A DNA stretch of 64,000 nt from Protonemura montana. Its lineage: Eukaryota; Arthropoda; Insecta; Plecoptera; Nemouridae. Positions within the stretch are counted from its first letter, which is position 1. Every line of letters starts with the position of its first letter. The notes beneath the pieces were generated by a model. The model was not told the origin of the DNA. It saw only the letters and a list, made by a program, of their open reading frames with translations, and ran no database searches. Where the stretch lies: the NCBI GenBank assembly GCA_947568835.1, contig OX387609.1, positions 12,765,708 through 12,829,707 on the forward strand. Direction: 5' to 3'. This document shows, piece by piece, positions 63,672 to 64,000 of the stretch. Both the position numbers and the translations under genes were made by a program.

Positions 63672-64000
63672 TGGCCTTTGTGATAATGTCTGTGATATTT
63701 ATTAGCGCTCCTTTAATCTATATAATTTTATTTTTAATTTTATATAGGTTTCTGGATCGCTGTTATATTATCTATGATATTTTACTTAGGTTTAGAGATA
63801 TTTTGGTGCTACTTCGTTGTGATAAACTTTCTGTGATAATCTTAGTGATAGTGTCTGTGATATTTATCTCCGCTTCTTTTACCTATATGATTTTATTTTT
63901 AATTATATGTAGGTTTTTAGATAGCTGTGATATTTTCTGTGATACTTTACTTAGGTTTAGAGAGGAAACTCTTCTGGTGCTAGTTTACTGTGATAAGATT
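63672..64000 (+). repeat. TGTGATA-rich ORF1-ORF2 spacer of copy 4, partial
   Basis: Homologous to 51,500-51,840 of copy 3, with the same repeated TGTGATA/TGTGATATTT words and the phrase TTTACTTAGGTTTAGAGA twice. ORF2 would start just beyond the window. Confidence 0.8.

Larger units (their letters stand above)
61667..64000 (+). mobile_element. I-like retrotransposon copy 4, 5' part, continues past the window
   Basis: It starts with the same CCCCCTCG block as copies 1-3, with the variation CTCGTGGACT and TTGACG in the loop. The first 330 bases follow the other copies, then the 5' UTR diverges after about 61,998 (shorter and different, ORF1 starting 571 bases from the end instead of 897). ORF1 is intact and a TGTGATA-rich spacer follows. 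ORF2 is outside the window. The left junction cuts the F-like envelope gene. Confidence 0.9.

Noticed and set aside
1-64000. tRNA or rRNA genes
   Set aside because: None recognised by eye; a covariance scan would be needed to exclude short ones.

Overview
This window looks like repeat-dominated nuclear DNA from an arthropod. The evidence is GT-AG introns, many families of metazoan transposons, degenerate trypsin-like protease exons related in style to arthropod clotting proteases, and endogenous virus-like genes of types known mainly from arthropods. I cannot fix the species; a chelicerate or crustacean would fit. I see no intact ordinary host gene. Host-derived pieces are broken serine protease exons (5.7-6.1, 8.6-9.2, 20.5-21.0 and 24.8-26.0 kb) and one immunoglobulin-domain exon carrying a stop (28.4 kb).

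Layout, left to right. 0-1.4 kb: a GC-rich open frame without stops on the minus strand that runs off the window edge and resembles a negative-strand RNA virus nucleoprotein. 1.4-4.4 kb: a Jockey/CR1-group retrotransposon split by a second one. 5.7-9.2 kb: protease pseudo-exons around a decayed Ty3/gypsy element. 9.8-14.3 kb: two pogo-like transposase tails, Jockey-group fragments and a PIF/Harbinger transposase. 14.3-20.5 kb: full-length I-clade-like non-LTR retrotransposon, copy 1. 20.5-26.4 kb: Jockey/CR1 fragments and protease pseudo-exons. 26-31.7 kb: mostly unassigned, with a piggyBac remnant and a striking array of eight short hairpins at 29,956-30,267. 31.7-37.9 kb: I-like copy 2. 38.3-39.0 kb: a 5'-truncated relative. 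39.0-42.3 kb: a P-element/THAP transposase. 43.4-44.8 kb: a decayed Gag-like gene with a CCHC knuckle. 44.9-47.3 kb: two adjacent envelope-type genes on the minus strand, one like a chuvirus glycoprotein and one like a baculovirus F protein. 47,335-61,052: an EnSpm/CACTA-type DNA transposon with 15-bp inverted ends and a TA target duplication; it splits the F-like gene and is itself split by I-like copy 3. 61.7 kb to the end: I-like copy 4.

The I-like family (ORF1 with zinc knuckles; ORF2 with endonuclease, reverse transcriptase and RNase H; ATTC-rich 3' tail) dominates. Copies 1 and 2 are almost identical with intact frames and perfect target duplications. Copy 3 is a chimera of two subfamilies, and copy 4 is a mosaic. 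Their shared 5' end can be drawn in the strand order of an HDV-like self-cleaving ribozyme.

The most unusual signals are the hairpin array with covarying stems, the pairing of two unrelated envelope types, the CACTA-type element with two divergent spliced genes (a zinc-finger transposase and a SAM-domain protein), the TGTGATA-rich spacer between ORF1 and ORF2 of one subfamily, and the chimeric/mosaic retrotransposons. All family names come from reading motifs by eye; no database search was run.
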